From Cacajao melanocephalus (Eukaryota > Chordata > Mammalia > Primates > Pitheciidae): a stretch of 64,000 nt of DNA. The notes beneath the pieces were generated by a model. That model did not search any database. It had not been told where the DNA came from and saw nothing but the letters and a program-made list of their open reading frames with translations. Where the stretch lies: contig CAUYLG010008960.1 in the NCBI GenBank assembly GCA_963573385.1, forward strand, positions 1 to 64,000, read 5' to 3'. Positions 13,985 to 27,592 of this stretch are shown in pieces (the first letter of the stretch is position 1; the number at the start of each line of letters is the position of its first letter). A program made the position numbers and the translations under genes.

Positions 13985-14500
<516 letters not shown>

Positions 14501-14953
14501 TGTCCTCCCCCCATTCCAACAAGCAAGAAAGTGGAGACCAAAGGCTGAGATCAGTAGCCAGAAGTATAATGGAGCTGTTTGTAAATAGTTCTCTTGAGCT
14601 TTATGAGTCGAAATACAATGTCCAGAACCAGTCAAGTAACATCCAATATTCTCTAGGCTTCCACCCCATAGCTGAAGTGTAATGTTCTGTTCAGAGCACG
14701 GGGTGTTCAGGGATGCTGATAAATTGGAGTTAGTCTGGTTGACAGTGACTCAGATTTTGAGGAACCAGAAGCAGTGTCCGATGAGGAACACTTGCAGTAA
14801 CTGTGGATGTTTTTACAGAAGGGCTTCCAGGGGGAAATGAGATTGTGATATCCAGATAGTTGAAAGGCTGCCATCTAAAAGAAGCCGAAGATTTTTTTTC
14901 TTTTTATTTGAGACTTCAGTTTCTTTTATTTGAGCAGAAGTTAGAGGGAAGCA

Positions 14954-15260
14954 TTTTTTTGTTTCTGTTGTTGTTTTGAGACAGGGTCTCACCTGTTGCC
15001 CAGGCTGGAGTGCAGTGGTGCGATCATAGCATCACTGCAGCCTTGTACTCCTGGGCTTAAGCAATCCTCCTGCCTCAGCTTCTCATGTAGCTAGGACTAC
15101 AGGTATGTGCCACCATGCCAGGCAAATTTTAAAAATTTTCTGCAGAGACAGGGTCTTGTTGTCTTGCCCAGGCTAGTCTTGAACTCCCGAGCTCAAGTGA
15201 TCCCCCCGCCTCGGCCTCCCAAAGTGCTGGGATCATAGGCATGAGCCACCGTGCCTGTCC
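14954..15260 (-). mobile_element. Full-length Alu (AluJ-like)
   Basis: A T-rich tail then gagacagggtctcacc, ending gagccaccgtgcctgtcc. The divergent gcgatcatagcatcactg form suggests an older J type. The flank ggaagca is repeated at 14947-14953 and 15262-15268, a likely target-site duplication. Confidence 0.92.
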
Positions 15261-15649
15261 AGGAAGCAGCTTTTGTTTTTATATGAGGAAGTTCCCACCA
15301 ACAGTTCTTGCTATCCAGTGAAACAGCTGCCTTTTGAAACAGGGTGCTCCCCACACGCAGCTCCTCTTAAGCTGTGGCTGGACATTGGGAATTTCACACC
15401 TGGGGAGACAATGTCCATAGTTCCTTCTGAGTCCAATAACGTGATGCCAGTGCTTCAGAGAGAGGAACACGTGTTCTCAGAGACTCAGTCATGCCAGGAC
15501 GGGGACCGGACTGGCACTGCCCCCTGAAAGGGGGCTGGGCAGCTGGAACTGCACGGGCATGCAGGGTTGCTTTTTGGTGTTTCCCTTCAGTTTTCCCCAC
15601 TTAAAAGTGAGTCGTCAGCCACAGTGGGGGGAAAACAGATTGGGCATAA

Positions 15650-15800
15650 TTAGGACCTGGGTTTGAGTTGTGGTTCCACCATCTTACAGCTGTGATATGT
15701 GGGATATGTTTACCTTCTGTGCCTTAGTTTCCTAACGTGTAAAGTGGAAACCATCAATTTTACATGGTTATGCTGTGGTGTAGACGGTGTGGACGAGGTC
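15650..15800 (-). repeat. MIR SINE fragment
   Basis: Antisense MIR layout: gacctgggtttgagttgtgg ttcc, then ttacagctgtga, ccttagtttcctaacgtgta. Confidence 0.75.
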
Positions 15801-18800
15801 TTGTATGAAGTAGCTGACCAAGTAGTCACTGGTTCACAGATGCTCTCTTTCTCTCCTTCTGTCATTTTCATCTTTTGGCTGGGATTCTGGGCAGTAGATG
15901 TACTTTCATATTATTACTGATAATTTAGGATGAAAAAGGAGGTTGGTGAAGACCATGTACAATAGGCTAAATTTAGTATGGTTAGACACTATAACATAGA
16001 AGGGAAAAATGAAGAATTTTCACTTAAAATGTGGAGAAGAGATATATGAAGATTCACATATGCAGATTTATTGCACTATCAATTTGATACTGTTTTGTGG
16101 TATATTTTTTAGTTGTTTTGATAGCACAGATAATTTTAAATAAATGAAAACTATTTCCTCTATAGCATCTGATATTTTTTTAGGTGTTCTTTTAAATAGT
16201 TTTTTTTACCATTTCTTTGGATTTCCTGGTGTTTTTTTTTTTTTATCCTTAATCATGGATGAGTGGGATTCCTTATTTCAAGAGACAGTTTCTCACAGGT
16301 GAAGAAAATTTCCTGTGGTACCTGATAATCCAGTGACAAATGATAAAGCATAATTTATGGGCCTTTGTAATTGAAATTGATCTATTTGTTTGTCATCTTG
16401 GCCTTGCCCTCGTCTTTTCTTTTATGATGTGACATTATGACCTTCTAGAGGAAGAATATTAGGATTTCTTTTTTTTTTTAAGCACAGTAAAATTACATTC
16501 AATTTGAGATCAACCAAGAGGTTAAAATAAATTTGAGAGCCTTGTTGTTTGATATTAAATACATTCTGTTTTCCTTCCTTGGCTGCTTTCCCAGAGGTTG
16601 CTCTGTTTAACGTGGGGTAGCTTTACATTTGTTTCAGTTGTCTTTCCTGGGGAGGATTTGAATGAAGAGTTGCAGTATAGCAGTGAATACCTGTGCAGAA
16701 TCCTGAAGCCGCCTGCAGCCTGGATCCACTGAAATTCCCGGTTTCCTGCACCATGGGACCTGCACCCAGGAAGCTACCTCCCCTCCCCTTGTACACCTGT
16801 GGGTGGTAGATGACAGCTCTTTGCCCAGGAGCATATGTCAGAATGTCCTGATGTGCTGCTGAAGGACGGTCAGAACCGATAGTCCTCTAAAGACCGGATT
16901 TGTGCACGTGCCTGTGCGTGTGCCTCTGTGTGCTAGGGTCTTTATGTGATTTGTGATGTTAATTCTTTGAAAGGTCAGTTTTATAGATTTTTATCATCAT
17001 TCTTTTTCAAATATGAGGTTTTGTAAAAAGAAAAATATTAAGAAAGAAGTGGTATTATTTGGAAGGGTAGCATTATTTTAAACCAACATTTATTTGAACA
17101 AGTCATCCAAATGCAAGTAGTCCTCTGATTATAAAAGCATCTGTTTCAAAAAGTTCATTTGTGGATTGGTTATTAGGAGCCCAGAATGAACCTTCCCATG
17201 GAAATGATGTCCTGAGTGGCACTTAGGACTCCTGCTTGACTGTGTCTCTGGCCATAGGCAGGTCCTAGAGTGTCAGCCACAGAGCTGATGCCAGCAGGGC
17301 CCAGAGCAGCCTTCCCCAGGCCTCAGTGCCTATGCTGAGCCTCCACTCCCAGGCACCATGGACCATGCACAGTGACAGTCGCCAGCCACTCTGCTCGAGG
17401 GATGTCATGCTGCTCTCCAGCCTAGATAAGATGGGGAGAAAAGTTCCTAAAAGTTAAACCAGGAAGAAACGGATTCTGAAAAGGTAGCTGTCATTCAGAG
17501 CCTGGTGGATGGGTTACGGGAGGGAGAAGAAACTCTGAGCCCAAGGAAGTACCAAAGCACAAAACCTTGTGCTGTGAGTAATAGCAGGTGTGATGAAGAA
17601 TGTCAGTGGTGAGGCATGCCAGATATGTCAAAGATGGGGGAAAAAAAAAGAAAACATTGCTGGGCCTGTAGTCTGTGGAACCCAGGGAGCAGTGGCTGAG
17701 TCAGTACAATGAGCAGGGCTGTGTCCTGCAGGGCTGACCGTTAGACAGAAGTGGTGGGCAGTTCTCTTTCAGCACCAGCCTTAGGATCCCCTTCTCCTGC
17801 CTTGTCAGGCCACTGTAGCTCTGTCTCTTTGGATCCTGGCCCTTCTCTCCCAGAGGCAGAAGAGTTACGAGGGCCCATCCTCTCCCTGATTGTACACATT
17901 GCTTTTTATGGCTACAGGGGTAAGAAAGGAAGGCCTTGGGGCCATTGGTCCAAAGGTAATGGGCAAGGAATCTCACTTCCTCCTGCTATTAGCCCAGCCC
18001 TTCCCTGGGCTGGCCTCCATTTGTCATCAGACATCAGATGCAGCAGCAAGGTGGCTGGGAGGGGAGGGATGCTCTCCTACAGTGCCACAGGTCTCTGGGA
18101 ACAGTGTCAGAACAAGCTGCAGTAACACCTAGGGCTTAGCAGGATGTTCATTATCATTACTGAAATGCACTGCTTGGCAGCCTCCGGACTGGACCCCATC
18201 ACCATGGGAAGCAGAGAGAGCTGTGGCGGCTGATTCCAGTGCATGCAGAGGTTCCGTGCTGGAGATGACTGGAGCATAGGCCTTGGACACGAGGGGAGAG
18301 GAGAGAGCAGCAAGAGCATCCCAGCCACGGGGTGAGAGGAAGCGGGGCCTGCCCATTCCCACCGAGCCTCCATCTTCTCTGTCCAGACTTATCTCCAAAC
18401 TGAAAAGGGGACAGCAGACAAGGTTAGAAGGACATGGAAGCCTGAGTCAGGTGGAGAGAAACAGGACTCATTTTAAATGGCTTTCAGTGAATGTGTCTCC
18501 AAGTCAGGACCAAGGTAAAGATGGGAAGGGCACAGCGACAACCCGAGAGGTGGCTATAATTTCTGGGGAGTGCCTTGGGAATCATCGAGGTGCCAGCAGA
18601 GCAGGAACAAACACCATCACTCCATGTTTGTTCCTGTGTTCAGCGGCAATTAGACATGGTTAAACTTGAGCTCTAGCCTTAGTGGAATTTCGAGTTATTA
18701 CACACAGAAGAGTGTAAGCACTTGTAAGGCCCCCTGCCAAGAGATTTCAGAAAAACTGTGGCTGGGATGGAGCTGTGTGAGGGGGCAGGAAGAGGCTTGC

Positions 18801-20189
18801 AGAGAGAGGAGAAAGAGAGGGTAGAGAGAGGCAGCAGCTGGGGACCCCAGGGAGGGCTCCTGGAGGAGGTGGCCACACTGAGAGGCAGCTCAGCCAGCAG
18901 GAGGGGTAGACGCATACACACAGTGGCCCTGCCTTATCTTAAAGTATGCGCAGCATTGGCGGTGCGGGCGTGGCTGGGGAGACCGGGTTTAGTAAGGGTT
19001 CCAGGTAAACCTTCAGGGCTTGTGGGACGGGACTGACAAAACAGTAATGAAGTCAGTAGAGGTTAGTAGAGGTTAGTAGAAGCATGGCAGTCTTCCTAAG
19101 AGGTGCGGCACCCACCCCTTCCACCGTGGTTCCTCCTGGAGGAGGTGGGAGTGCTGGGGAGGCACAGCTGGCCACACAAGCCGGAGGTGAGCAGAGATCT
19201 GGACATGGGTTTGGGGCTTGCAGGGGCTGGGCTGGCTTGGAGGTAACATGGCATTTGGCTGGGGACAGGTCCTCAGATAGGGGCAGGGCCTTCCTGAGCA
19301 GGGGGCAGATATCACTAGGCTGTACAAACCTGTACTGGGGTTGTCAGCCTCCTCGCTTTGTCTCCCATCTGAGCCACCCCGCAGCCAAAGGCACATTCCT
19401 GGAGTGCAAAGTGGATCGGCACTCGTGCTCCAGATGTCCTGTGCGCTCTGGAATGTGGGGAGTGAGGTTCAAGTACTTCAGCCAGGGCTAGAGGATTCGC
19501 AGCCACTGGGCACAGGGCCCCCTCTGCTCCTTCCTGCCCTCCCTCCCCACTGAATCTCCTCTGTCTCCGAGTGTCCTGATTCATCCCTCTTGCGTCTGGC
19601 AGGCCCCCATTCACACTTCCAGACCTAGCCCAAGTGCCCCTTCTCCGGGGCTTTCTTGGAACCTTGGCTTTGGCTATGGAGCTATCCTGTGTCCTCCTCA
19701 CTATTGGGTGGTGGATCTTTCCAGTGAGGCGTTTGTTAGTTTCTGTACATTTGCTTGGGCTTGGCATTTTCACTGTACTGGGCAGTTGCGTTCAACTTGG
19801 GGAAAATACAGGGTGGTAGATTATTTTTCTCCAAAATTAAGACCTTTCTGATAATGAGTTTGCCCAAAATAAAATGGCTGTCTTATGAGGTCATCCATAT
19901 ATTCCTGAGGACGGCAAGTACAAGATATCCCTTTAGTATTTTTCCAACCCTAGGATTGAGAGAGTGGGTCTGGGTCTTGACAGATGGGAAAGTACAGCTC
20001 CACATGGGGACACAGGCTCCTGCGATCTCGCCCCATCCTGCACAGAAGCTGCTGTAGCAGGCAGGGCCCACTTCTCCTCACCCCATTCCCACTGAGCAGA
20101 AGTTCCTCATCTGCATGAGAGCCCCCAGAGGCTTTGTGGCCCTTGATAGCCCGCTGGGTGACGCAGGGAGCAGGAGAAGATGGCAAAGT

Positions 20190-20454
20190 GGCAGGGCGTG
20201 GGGGCTCACACCTGTAGTCCCAACACTTTGGGAGGCTTAGGTGGGTGGATCACCTGAGGTCGGAAGTTCGAGACCAGCCTGACCAACATGAAGAAACCCT
20301 ATCTCTACTGAAAAATGAGCTGGATGTGGTGGCAAGTGCCTGTAATCCCAGCTACTCGGGAGGCAGGGGTTGCAGTGAGCCTAGATCACGCCACTGCACT
20401 CCCGCCTGGGCAACAAGAGTGAAACTCTGTCTCAGAAAAAAAAAAAAAAAAAAA
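20190..20454 (+). mobile_element. Alu with deletion in the right monomer
   Basis: Sense Alu from ggcagggcgtgggggctcac to a poly-A tail. The usual gaggctgaggcaggagaat segment is missing before gttgcagtgagc. Flanks gaagatggcaaag and gaaaatggccaag look like an aged target-site duplication. Confidence 0.93.
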
Positions 20455-21390
20455 GAAAATGGCCAAGGAAGCTGCCCATGGCATGCATAGGTGAGGGGCA
20501 GAGGGCTGATGCTTTCCATCTGTCCACAGCCCTGGGGTTTCTCAGACCCAGTCCTGCTGAGGAATGTTAAAAACAGCTTCGGTAAAAAAACGTGAGGACC
20601 TCAGTGATCATGATATGGCTGATAGCAACACTAATTTCCTCTAGAGTAGGCCCCTGGCACTTCCATTTTGTAAAGTGGGCTGTGTCCAAACTATTCCTCT
20701 TTCAAGCGCTAACACCCATGGCTTCGGAGCCAGCCTCCCTTCCACCCCACTCCACCTGACGTGGGACCTGTCTCACATCTCCCCCTGCCTGAAGCAAGCA
20801 GAGAATGATGCTGAGTTATTATTTCCAGGTGTTTCGTGGGAGCAGCAGATGGAAATGGAAGGATACAGGTGTAGACGTGGGTGAAATCATCCATGGCCTG
20901 CCTTCTCTCTTCTCACAGCACCGTGGGGCTGGGAGAAGGTACTCATAGGTGACGATGGGGCATGAATTCAGTGCATCCGCAGGTCCGCACCCCTGCTCAC
21001 CTGGGCAGTGCCCACAAGAACCCCAAGAGGAAGGCAGGAATTCACTCTATGCTTCCTGCTTGCCTCCTGGGGTCAGTTGCAGAGTGGGACACCCCTCATG
21101 GTTGTCACAGAGGGCCTGGTAGCTGGGCAGTTCCCAGCAGCGCTTTCTGGGTGAGGGCATAGGGGGTTACATCAGAGAGGCAGGGGCATTCTGTCTGTGT
21201 TTGGTCATTTCTGCCTGTGAATATCAGTTAATTTATATCGGAGTTAGTGTAGGACTTAGCTTTTGCTGTGGTCATCTCATTTAGCTGTTAGAAAACCCCA
21301 GAGATGGAATGTTACTACTATTTTATGTAGACCAGAGGGTCAGAGGGAGTCAGTGAGCCAAGCTCACCCTCAGACATGGGTTTTGTGCTC

Positions 21391-21440
21391 TGTGCGTGCG
21401 TGCGCGCACGCATGTGTGTTTGCGCATGCGTTTGTGTTCT
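21391..21440 (+). repeat. Alternating purine-pyrimidine tract (TGCG/CACG)
   Basis: The run tgcgtgcgtgcgcgcacgca is followed by tgtgtttgcgcatgcgtttg. It alternates almost perfectly and can favour Z-DNA. Confidence 0.8.
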
Positions 21441-21509
21441 GCTGCTCTTCTGCTCAAGTCCTCAAATCCTCATGGGTGACACAGCATTGGCCTGGGTCCC
21501 TGTTGGCCA

Positions 21510-21830
21510 GCTCCGCACCCTCTGTTCCGCGTGCTCCAGCCGGGGATCTGACGGATAGGATAGGCAGGCTCGGGACGGCTGACAAGCTTTGCCGTGGAAC
21601 ACATTTTAAAAATGCCTGCAAACGAGCGGAAGAGGCACAGGAGTAAGCGTCCCGCACTCGACTGCGGCATCTCTCAGACGCGGCTGGATCGGCGCGCAGC
21701 GAGGCCACGTGTAAGAACTAACGCCGAGCTGCGTTCCTTCCAGTCACTCGCAGCGTTGGGTGCCTTTTCACGGTCAGCCTCTGGAACTTTCTACCCAGGA
21801 CGCGGCCCTCAGTAGTAAAGCCGTTGACAG
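21510..21830. promoter_or_regulatory. CpG-island-like segment inside intron 2
   Basis: By hand count about 30 CpG dinucleotides occur in about 320 bp with GC near 57%. Observed/expected CpG is therefore around 1 or more, while the surrounding intron is strongly CpG-depleted. It contains ggatcggcgcgcagcgagg and a CACGTG E-box at about 21707. It does not match Alu, which is the usual source of intronic CpGs. A regulatory role (alternative promoter, enhancer or protected element) is inference. Confidence 0.5.
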
Positions 21831-22340
21831 GTGCTTGCAGACTGTGCGAGTGGGGTGCTGGGTGCTGTGGGCGAGGCTGAGTCTATGAAGTGAGGAGCTC
21901 TGTCTTCATCTGGGTGGGAAGGGGATCCTGGAGCTATAGGAGGAGTGGCGGGGCAAGACCAGCAGCCCGGGAGAGCGAGTCAGTTGTGTACCGAGTGCTT
22001 CTCAGAGGACACGGCCATGCATGTGGGGAGCAGGGCAGTGGATGGGACCGCCTGGGGGCTTGGCTGGGACTAGCTCCGTCCTCTTTCCAGCCCCATAGGT
22101 CGGCTCGGGGTCACAGACAGGTGGCTACTTCTGTCTGCAGAATAATCAGCTGTAAGCTTCTCATTTTTATCCTATCAGAGCTTTCAAAGCTGATGAGGTC
22201 AAACGATTCCTTCTTTGGTTTCAAAGACCACATCTAAGAGAAGTCTATCTTCTGGAAAGAAATTTCCTCAAAAATATTTCCCTAACCTTATTTAATAAGC
22301 AGACTGTTTCCACAGCCCTTCTTGGGGCAATGCTCTTTCT

Positions 22341-22381
22341 TTTCTCATGTTATTTAAATACCTTTCTCATGTTATTTAAAT
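22341..22381 (+). repeat. Two-copy direct tandem duplication (19 bp units)
   Basis: tttctcatgttatttaaat occurs at 22341-22359 and again at 22363-22381, separated by 3 bases. Confidence 0.95.
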
Positions 22382-22849
22382 GTGTGTTTTATTTTCCTGT
22401 CATCTTCGGTGATGAAGCTAGTTTCTGCCTCCTCGTGTAAAATGTTATTATGTCTTTGAAGTATTTTCCGTCAGCTGCTTCTGCTTAGCCAAGTCCATTT
22501 TTCCCAGATTCCTATATATTTTTATTTTCTAAAGCTCTTTAATTTCCAGAACTCTTTTTCAAGATTTTAAATAGATGATAAAAGCACAAGATGATGTATG
22601 GATGTCATTTTTTTTAAAGAAGGCAATGTATTCAGATGTTTCATTGGTTGGTTTTTGGCTTTCTCTAACATCTCATACCTCGCTCTCTGTGCCTCTCGCC
22701 CCCTCTGCATGGGGTTGGGCTGGGGCACATGTGCTCTCTTCAAGCCTTGTTATCCATGGATTCTCCTGCTTTTGCCTCCGGGGGTGGCTTAAATCCTAGC
22801 AATTCTGTATAGTACAGAAATTACCAATTTTAGTAATGGTTTTTTAGCC

Positions 22850-23075
22850 TAGCGTTTTTCAAATTGTGGGTTGTGACCCATTATTAGGTGGTGAAGTCAA
22901 TTTCGAGAGATACGTAAAACAAAAATAGAATATATCTGTTCATCGCATATAGTGAGGGTAAGTTTGGTATTGAGAGACTTTTGTATCAGTTTGTGTGTTT
23001 GTTTGCATTGTGACACCTGCGTCACAGTGTTAAATGTGTGTCATTGTCAAGCAAATTTGAAAGCCCCTGTAGTAC
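22850..23075 (+). mobile_element. Probable hAT/MER-type non-autonomous DNA transposon
   Basis: tttttcaaattgtgggttgt gacccattattaggtgg followed by tatagtgagggtaagtttgg and gtgtcattgtcaagcaaatt resembles a common MER-type DNA element. The subfamily is not identified. Confidence 0.4.
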
Positions 23076-23324
23076 TCCAGTACTGCTAAACTTTTATGAA
23101 AGAAATACTATTGATCGTCTGTCTCTGGTAAAACGGCTACGTGTCTCCAGGAGAGTGCCAAAGGCAAAGCAGGGCCCACCAGTGTCCTGTTGAAGATGCT
23201 CCTACACCAAAGGAAGAGGGTGTGGCAGGGTGTGGCAGGGTACTGCTAAGTATGCTCCTGTAGTCTTTAGGTACTGAAGAAAGATGCTATTTCTGTGAAG
23301 TTTCAAGGGCTTCTTCTAGTACAT

Positions 23325-23610
23325 TTTTACTCACTATTCAAATCTCAGCTCAAATAATCCTTCTCCAGGGAAGCCGTCCCTGATTCCCAGTCTAGATAAG
23401 ATTCCTTCATTAGGTGCTTCATTTCTCACCCTCAGAGCACTTAGCTCAGTTTTTATTGATACATTTATTAGTACAGTCATTTGATTCTTGTTTGTCTCCC
23501 TCCTCCTCCTAGAACATGAAGTCCACAAGCATGGGTCACGGGCCTGTGTGTGCTGTTATTCCCTGCAGGCTCTAGCACGATGCCTCGCGTGGAGTCATCT
23601 AGCAGGCACC
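23325..23610 (+). mobile_element. L2 LINE 3'-end fragment
   Basis: Sense L2 signature: tctcagctcaaataatcctt, gggaagccgtccctgattcc, agagcacttagctcag, then gtctccctcctcctcctaga acatgaagtccacaag. Confidence 0.7.
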
Positions 23611-24934
23611 GCCAGCCACGGTCTGAGCTGCCCCAAGGCTAACTGGCATCAGATATCTTGTAGACCTTGTGCTGTGATGGTCTTATTCCAGAAGGGCGCT
23701 CGGGGTGTGAGAGCACAAAGAGATGTACAGGTGGAAATGGAATTGAAACTTCAAGAGCTCAATCCCATTTCAGGAGAGCGTCCCATGGCCACTGCTGTCC
23801 TTGCACACAGGCCCACACCAACCAGAGTACTCAGACCTTGCTGTCCACAGCCTGCCAGTGAGAAGCAAGTAGGCTGCAAGCAGAGTTACATGGTAGGATG
23901 AAACCTCTCTCCAATGGCGGCCTCTTCTCTGGCTGTGCGTTGGACTCTGCCATGGTTCTTTATTCCATAGTTCAAAGTTCCGTGGTGCAGAGTATTCAGA
24001 ACATGAAATACATTTGTTAGAGTCAGCTCATTGGAATTCTGCCATAGGTGCTGCTGGTTTAGATTTTAACAAAGGCTTCAAAGCCTCGTTTGTATTAGTC
24101 CGAGAAAGGATAAACTCACTGGTGAGTGGTGAGGAGTAGAGGCTACTGAGCGCAGGTGGGCGTTGTTTTTCTTCTCATCCTTGAAAATATATGAGGGTGA
24201 AGGCAGGAAGATAGGGAGAGAGTGGAGGGTAAGTATTTTTAGGGTTGTCTTTGCATGGAAAACATGTTTCCAGTAAAATGTTTTGGAAACATTTTATTTT
24301 AGGTGGAAGAAAATGCTGACACCTTGGCCGGCTCCCGCAGACAGCTGTTTATTGAGGCCACAGTATCATCACTGTAGCCAGGCTCATGGGTTTTGGAACT
24401 GATTTTCTATTTGAGAGGCCAGGCTTCTGTGACCCTCCCAAGCATCATTTCCACGGCAACCAGCTGTGATGAGATGGGGGTTCTGACCTCGAAGGACAAT
24501 TGCAACAAGAAGCAGATGAGCTTTTAGATAGAAAATTTACTCTTCTGTTTTGAACAAATTACATGTAACTGATTCTCAATTTCCTCATCTCTGAAATACC
24601 GAAAGGAACACAATGGTCCTTCAATTGTGTAATGAGGGATTTATGTTGGAAAAGTACATACATGCTATTATGATACCGTGTTTTCAATGTCCGCTGCACA
24701 ACCCAAGGGTTGACATGCCGCGGAAGAGCTGCCGCCCCCCTGCTTCCCTGTTCCGTGTAGCTGCTGGCAGCCCTGCCTTCCGCCTTCTACCTTGGCTCTG
24801 ACTGCCAGGCTCTTGCATTCTCCTTAGTCACACTGGCCTCCTGGCTGGTTCCTGAATGAGCACTCTCATGCCCACCCTAAGACATTTGCACTGTGACGCC
24901 CTGTTCTCCCGGAGAGCTGCATGCCCATGCCCTG

Positions 24935-25070
24935 CCTTTTTTCAGGTATCTGCTCAAAATCATCTTGTTAGGCCTTACCAGACCACCCCATAAAGAATAG
25001 GAACCCTGTACTCCCTGCCCTCATAATAACCTTATGTTTCCTCATGGCAGTTCCAGCCACTGGAAATTGC
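24935..25070 (+). mobile_element. L2 LINE fragment
   Basis: tatctgctcaaaatcatctt gttaggccttaccagaccac ccc fits the sense L2 3' region; the rest is decayed. Confidence 0.55.
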
Positions 25071-25149
25071 ATGAGTTTCATGTGAATAGGGTTGTCATTG
25101 GTGTTTATTATTATTTTTTTTTAGTTTGTCATATCTGTGAAGTAGAACA

Positions 25150-25300
25150 TCATTCATAGGCCATTAAGTCCTCATGAAGAACCTGTTGTTATTCTATTTA
25201 TTTATTCTATAGGAAACTTAATTTCAAACAATGAGTAACATATCAGGTCATATAGGTAGCAAATGGTGAATGGTGCTTGATTGAAACTCAGGTTGACACA
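25150..25300 (+). repeat. Decayed MIR-like fragment
   Basis: ctataggaaacttaatttca, then ggtcatataggtagcaaatg gtgaatgg and ttgaaactcaggttgac follow the MIR sense order with many changes. Confidence 0.4.
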
Positions 25301-26123
25301 GAATCATGAATGTTCTCCTGACCTCAAGCCTGCCTTTCCTTCTACCTTTCTTCTGCTGTTTGAGCATCCTGCCTTCATGCATTTCTCTGGCTCTACCTTT
25401 ATTACACCTGGGCTCATCCTGACTTCACTCGCCTAGCAGGGCTCTCCCCAGAAGCTCCTTGGTGGCCAACACTGCCTCTACCCTAGGATAGGGCTCCCCA
25501 TTGCAGTGGTGTGTTCTTGGAGAACCTTGTGCTTGGCATTCTAGGGCAATAGGCATTCTAGGGTTCAGGCTAATGCCAGGGGACAGGCAAGCTGCCTTGG
25601 CTTCCTTCCCTCCAGGAAGAGAACAGGTACGATGTGTGTGTTAGGAATGGCCAGGCCCCTGCTGCGCATATGGTGATACCTCTGTGAGCCACATCCTTCA
25701 CTTTCTCCCTGTGGAGTCAGGCATGCTAACAACTGCAAAAAGGACCCCGTGACAAGGTCTCACCAAGGGGTGTTTTGATATCCTGTTCTTTAGGGCTTAT
25801 TTTTTGTATAAACATTTATTTTTGTGTTACCTGATGTTACATGATGGAATGCCTTATGTGTAGTTTATACATTATCTTCTTCACGTACCTGAGATAATGT
25901 CAACATTATCATAATCCCTAGAAAGGTAAGATGAGCTGAGAATATCTCCTTTTGTAGAAAACATGAATGATGCCACCATTATGGGTACTTTGATTTTACT
26001 TTCTTCACTGAAGAGATGCCTGCACGCCAAGCCTTTAACTTTGGTGTTGAAAACGGCAAAGCTGCAGGTTCTGTTCTCTGGCTTATAGGCAGGCTGATGC
26101 TTGCTTGTGCTGTTTTTGGCTAG

Positions 26124-26411
<288 letters not shown>

Positions 26412-26950
26412 TAAGTACCCCACCAGGCACCCGCTGCAGCTTCGTTTGCTTTCACACAAACCAGTATGTCGCTTTCACCTGTTACTCTAGAACTTTCCCA
26501 TCACTCTGGGAAATTGAATGTGTGTTGTAAAACTAGGAAAAATCCTGAGAGATGTGGCGTTGGAACGTCACCCATAGGCAGTGGAAGGATGGTTCTAGAT
26601 CTAGTTCTGGTCTTTAGCTGCCCTATGGCAGTGTGTAGAGGCTGTGGGTTTTTGGCTAGAGCATCGAAGTCAGAAAGAAAGTTGTGTGACTGGCTTTATA
26701 TTTACTAATCACTTGTTATTTTTATGATCCATTTGCAAAGATGCAAAATTTTTCGTTGTTCTCAACGTTGGTAGAAGAAAATCTAAATTCCTGCTTATTT
26801 GGACAGCTTAAATTGGAAATGTTCTACCGATTAGAAAGGTGAAATAAACTACCCTGCACAGTAGATGTTAAATTGAGCAGAAACACGGGAAGGACAGGTG
26901 CCACCTCTACACACTGTGTACTGAAGGAAAGGCTCTTGTCCACATCTTTC

Positions 26951-27592
<642 letters not shown>

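Noticed and set aside
19315..19773. 152-residue minus-strand frame overlapping a 135-residue plus-strand frame
   Set aside because: The region is GC-rich, which lengthens random frames. Both strands are open at once, and I recognise no domain or family.
23488..23901. 137-residue plus-strand frame
   Set aside because: It begins inside an L2 fragment and shows no recognisable domain.
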